Shown one piece after another: positions 58,151 through 64,000 of a stretch of 64,000 nt of DNA (position 1 is its first letter; each line of letters begins with the position of its first letter). Source of the stretch: Acidimicrobiales bacterium (GTDB lineage: Bacteria; Actinomycetota; Acidimicrobiia; Acidimicrobiales; JADJXE01); the NCBI GenBank assembly GCA_016716005.1, contig JADJXE010000001.1, forward strand, positions 881,001 to 945,000. Reading direction: 5' to 3'. Below the pieces are notes generated by a model that searched no databases, was not told the origin of the DNA, and saw nothing but the letters and a program-made list of their open reading frames with translations. The position numbers and the translations under genes are program-made.

Positions 58151-59392
58151 ATGAGGATTCGGGCGCTGTCCGCGACGATGCTGGCGCTCTGCGCCATGGC
58201 CGCCGCGAGCTGCGGCGCCGACCCCGACGAGCCGGCGGCCACGACGACGGCGCCCTCGACGACGGCCGCGACAGCGAGCACGTCACGCACCACCACACCC
58301 ACGAGCGCGCCGACGACCGCGCCGCCATCGAGCTTCGACGGCCCGGTCACCGCCATCAGCGCGGGGATCACGACCTGCGCCGTCACCGCCGGCGGCACGG
58401 CATACTGCTGGGGCGCCAACTCCGCGGGACAGGTCGGCGACGGCACGGACACCGACCGGTCGGCACCGGTGCGGGTCGAGGGTCTCGAGGGCCCGGCCAC
58501 GGCCGTCAGCACGGGAAGAGAGACCGCCTGCGCCGTCACTGCCGCCGGCGCCGCTTACTGCTGGGGCGCCAACGGCACCGGCCAGGTCGGCGACGGCAGC
58601 ACCCTCGACCGGAGCACTCCGGTGCGGGTCGAGGGTCTCGACGGCCCGGCCACGGCCGTCAGCACGAGCGGGGAGACGACCTGCGCGGTGACGGCCGACG
58701 GCAGCACCTACTGCTGGGGGAAGAACGACTCCGGCCAGGTCGGCGACGGCACGACGATCGACAGGGCGACCCCCCGGCGGGTGGAGGGCATCGGCGGCGC
58801 GTCCACCGTGAGCGTCGGGTACGGCACCACGTGCACGGTCACGACCACCGGCTCGGCCTGGTGCTGGGGTGCCAACGCCTACGGCCAGCTCGGCGACGGC
58901 ACCACCATCGGGAGCGCCACGCCGGTGCAGGTGCAAGGCCTGGACGGCCCGGTCGCCGTCATCAGCACCTTCGGTGTGAGCACGTGCGCGGTCACGACCA
59001 CCGGCTCGGCCTGGTGCTGGGGCCTCGACCCCGCCGGCCCGACTTCCCCCGACGCGATCCCGCCGACCCCCGTGCCGGGCCTGGACGGCCCGGCCACCAC
59101 CATCAGCAGCGGCGTCACCACCTGCGCGCTCACCGCCGCCGGCGCCGCCTACTGCTGGGGCGCCAACGCGTTCGGGCAGGTCGGCGACGGGACCACCACC
59201 GACCGCGCCACGCCGGTGGAGGTGCAAGGCCTGGACGCCCCGGCCACGACGATCCACTCGCTGGAGGGCTCGACGTGTGCGGTCAGCAGCACCGGCGCCG
59301 CGCACTGCTGGGGGAAGAACTCCGCAGGCCAGCTGGGCATCGGCACCGTCACCGAAAGGGAGGCCACCCCCCAACGGGTCGGCACGGCCTGA
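58151..59392 (+). CDS. RCC1-repeat lipoprotein, complete seven-blade propeller
   Basis: 413 residues. The lipobox is AAASCG near residue 21, followed by a Thr/Ser/Pro linker of about 40 residues, then seven RCC1-type repeats of about 50 residues. Each blade has a TCAVT...YCWGAN core with Cys-x9-Cys, then GQVGDGT and a V(E/Q)GL link. Seven blades close a propeller exactly. The Cys pair in every blade suggests one disulfide per blade outside the cell. GGAGG lies nine bases before ATG 58151. The ligand is unknown. Confidence 0.88.
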   Translation: MRIRALSATMLALCAMAAASCGADPDEPAATTTAPSTTAATASTSRTTTPTSAPTTAPPSSFDGPVTAISAGITTCAVTAGGTAYCWGANSAGQVGDGTDTDRSAPVRVEGLEGPATAVSTGRETACAVTAAGAAYCWGANGTGQVGDGSTLDRSTPVRVEGLDGPATAVSTSGETTCAVTADGSTYCWGKNDSGQVGDGTTIDRATPRRVEGIGGASTVSVGYGTTCTVTTTGSAWCWGANAYGQLGDGTTIGSATPVQVQGLDGPVAVISTFGVSTCAVTTTGSAWCWGLDPAGPTSPDAIPPTPVPGLDGPATTISSGVTTCALTAAGAAYCWGANAFGQVGDGTTTDRATPVEVQGLDAPATTIHSLEGSTCAVSSTGAAHCWGKNSAGQLGIGTVTEREATPQRVGTA

Positions 59393-59467
59393 CCGCCCGA
59401 TCCGACGTGCGCCCCGGAGGCAGGTCGATCGGCACCTGATCAGCCCGGCTCGTCGCGCGACGTCGCA

Positions 59468-63976
<4,509 letters not shown>

Positions 63977-64000
63977 CGGACCCTCCTCCCGGGGCTGACC

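Overview
The window is chromosomal DNA of very high G+C content, densely packed with genes on both strands. I read it as an actinobacterium, most likely class Acidimicrobiia or a close relative. This rests on a B12-dependent ribonucleotide reductase (nrdJ), an F420/PPOX-type flavoprotein, two cytochromes P450, SURF1, two secreted proteins built from cell-wall-binding type 2 repeats, many GTG starts, and TANNNT -10 hexamers lying 6-9 bases before start codons (presumed leaderless mRNAs). I see no rRNA, tRNA, CRISPR array, prophage or insertion sequence. The genus assignment is inference.

Layout. 1-3.1 kb: a drug-type ABC exporter and a DEAD-box helicase, leftward. 3.3-6.6 kb: SET-domain protein, frameshifted saccharopine-dehydrogenase-like gene, DUF885 protein. 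6.5-7.8 kb: HTTM-type membrane protein and partner. 7.9-10.7 kb: PPOX protein and two tandem GT1 glycosyltransferases. 10.8-14.5 kb: broken secreted-protein gene, frameshifted phytanoyl-CoA dioxygenase-like gene, lipocalin-like protein, SURF1 and a small membrane protein. 14.5-19.7 kb: DUF6777-like anchored protein, S9 peptidase, serine hydrolase, AhpD-like protein. 19.7-22.6 kb: two-component system with a divergent secreted helical protein. 22.7-24.9 kb: Rieske protein, P450 and a decayed ORF. 24.9-28.5 kb: M3 peptidase and a cell-wall-binding protein flanked by copies of a 49-bp palindrome. 28.6-36.2 kb: redox and envelope genes (GPX-like, thioredoxin-CcdA fusion, SppA, S33 hydrolase, DsbA-like), plus a 35-residue microprotein.

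36.3-48.4 kb: PHB-depolymerase-like lipoprotein and MFS exporter, second P450, DUF4097 plus nucleotide cyclase pair, YccF, carotenoid oxygenase, aldo/keto reductase, CoA-binding protein, sulfite-oxidase-like molybdoenzyme, second cell-wall-binding protein, and thioredoxin under a CsoR/CstR-like operator. 48.5-51.8 kb: two coupled RecB-like proteins with four-Cys staples, one apparently catalytically dead, followed by a radical SAM/SPASM maturase with a SEC-C tail. 51.9-56.1 kb: TetR regulator with a double operator, quinone oxidoreductase-like protein, soluble HtrA-like protease and YbjN-like protein. 56.1-59.4 kb: 5'-truncated CoA transferase beside a degenerate palindrome, an unknown gene, and a seven-blade RCC1 lipoprotein. 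59.5-64 kb: nrdJ with two inteins.

The signals I find most worth following are the 49-bp palindrome family, the leaderless-promoter architecture, the RecB-like pair, the two inteins at conserved sites of nrdJ (one with a decayed endonuclease), and the operator upstream of thioredoxin. Several genes in the first 13 kb and at 24.3 and 56.1 kb carry single-base frameshifts. Some may be sequencing or assembly errors rather than true pseudogenes.
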